Source: Streptomyces sp. Q6 (GTDB lineage: Bacteria > Actinomycetota > Actinomycetes > Streptomycetales > Streptomycetaceae). From it: a stretch of DNA of 64,000 nt. Position 1 is the first letter of the stretch. The number at the start of each line of letters is the position of its first letter. The stretch covers positions 5,394,001 to 5,458,000 of the forward strand of contig NZ_CP146022.1 in assembly GCF_036967205.1 (NCBI RefSeq). Reading direction: 5' to 3'. Under the pieces are notes generated by a model. The model did not search any database, was not told the DNA's origin, and saw only the letters and a program-made list of their open reading frames with translations. This document shows, piece by piece, positions 63,654 through 64,000 of this stretch. The translations under genes were made by a program, and so were the position numbers.

Positions 63654-63820
63654 AGGCCCAACATAGGTGGGCTTATGTGTGGAATAGGCCGCGGGACACG
63701 CGCTTTGGACGAGCTTGACTGAGGTTGGGGCGGGTGTTCGATACGTCGCCGGTGCGGGAGCGGCGAGGCCGTAGACTGGTGGATCGCCCACACCTCACCT
63801 CTTGTACGGGAAGTCGCAAC

Positions 63821-64000
63821 GTGTCGCTCACGATCGGAATCGTCGGTCTGCCGAATGTCGGCAAGTCGACCCTGTTCAACGCCCTGACCAAGAACGACGT
63901 GCTCGCGGCCAACTACCCGTTCGCCACGATCGAGCCCAACGTCGGCGTCGTGGGCGTCCCGGACACCCGGCTGACCAAGTTGGCCGAGATCTTCTCCTCC
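63821..64000 (+). CDS. ychF: Redox-regulated ATPase/GTPase YchF (5' part)
   Basis: The GTG at 63821 opens a frame that runs off the end of the window after 60 codons. The visible part, [20 protein letters not shown] and [15 protein letters not shown] with RLTKLAEIF, holds the P-loop and switch I of YchF, an Obg-family ATPase bound to ribosomes. A -10-like TAGACT lies at 63772-63777, giving a leader of about 40 bases. Confidence 0.93.
   Translation, partial: MSLTIGIVGLPNVGKSTLFNALTKNDVLAANYPFATIEPNVGVVGVPDTRLTKLAEIFSS

Overview
The window is chromosomal DNA of a Streptomyces or very close relative. The base composition is very GC-rich with strong third-position GC. GTG starts are common, several genes have leaderless promoters, and there is a WhiB-like protein, a short ECF41 sigma factor cassette, an AhpC/AhpD/OxyR cluster and a polyphosphate glucokinase. 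The stretch from about 29 kb to the right end has the gene order I remember from the conserved Streptomyces core around ahpC-oxyR, ponA-type PBP, fumC, wblI, glpX, xseA and ispH. The organism call rests on family recognition, not on a search.

Layout. (1) 1-10,970: end of a PadR-like gene, then a complete-looking Flp/Tad pilus locus: a zinc-ribbon protein, CpaB, a CpaE/TadZ ATPase fused to a TadE-like segment, a second TadE-like protein, TadA, TadB and TadC. It continues with a secreted expansin-like protein, the Flp pilin, a TadG-like protein, a lipoprotein and an OmpA-like protein. A 42-bp element present three times makes a 43-residue repeat ORF coupled between tadA and tadB. (2) 11.0-17.0 kb: small regulators and accessory genes (Rpn-like nuclease, short GntR regulator with two small zinc-ribbon-type partners, isochorismatase-like hydrolase, DoxX/HxlR pair, lipoprotein, DoxX/ECF41 operon with a textbook ECF41 promoter). 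(3) 17.1-24.0 kb: Ser/Thr kinase, cytochrome P450, DinB-like protein, methyltransferase, a decayed P-type ATPase remnant, an orphan U-tract terminator and a YghZ-type aldo/keto reductase. (4) 24.1-31.4 kb: cis-prenyltransferase, PIN-PhoH protein, secreted transglycosylase-like protein, AI-2E-type permease and the peroxide-response genes ahpD, ahpC and oxyR. (5) 31.5-40.9 kb: a DUF4388-like protein with two Roadblock-type proteins, a PadR/ABC-exporter operon, an SPFH/ribbon-helix-helix pair and a bifunctional penicillin-binding protein. (6) 40.9-48.7 kb: M20 peptidase/MFS operon with a divergent double Lrp/AsnC regulator, hemerythrin-like protein, PP2C (SpoIIE-type) phosphatase with a fused kinase domain, methyltransferase and DUF402 protein. 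(7) 48.8-64.0 kb: both fumarases, DUF1707 protein, wblI, glpX, DUF4245 protein, malonic-semialdehyde-reductase-like nitroreductase, xseA-xseB, a surface protein with an LANTG sorting signal, an amino-acid permease, ispH, ppgK, a DUF6542 membrane protein and the start of ychF.

How the genes work together. The Tad genes encode an ATP-driven pilus machine and its pilin; the prepilin peptidase is not in the window. ahpC/ahpD with OxyR form a peroxide-sensing and detoxifying unit. The DoxX/ECF41 pair looks autoregulated. fumC, the class I fumarase, glpX and ppgK are central carbon enzymes, and ispH and uppS belong to isoprenoid and polyprenyl synthesis.

Quality warning. Seven genes or probable genes are broken by single-base changes, each at or near a C or G run (near 3426, 3960, 9125, 31930, 41942, 44091 and 46912). 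In every case the protein continues in the next frame with family-typical sequence. The shared pattern points to base-calling indels in this sequence more than to real gene death; true mutation cannot be excluded from one sequence.
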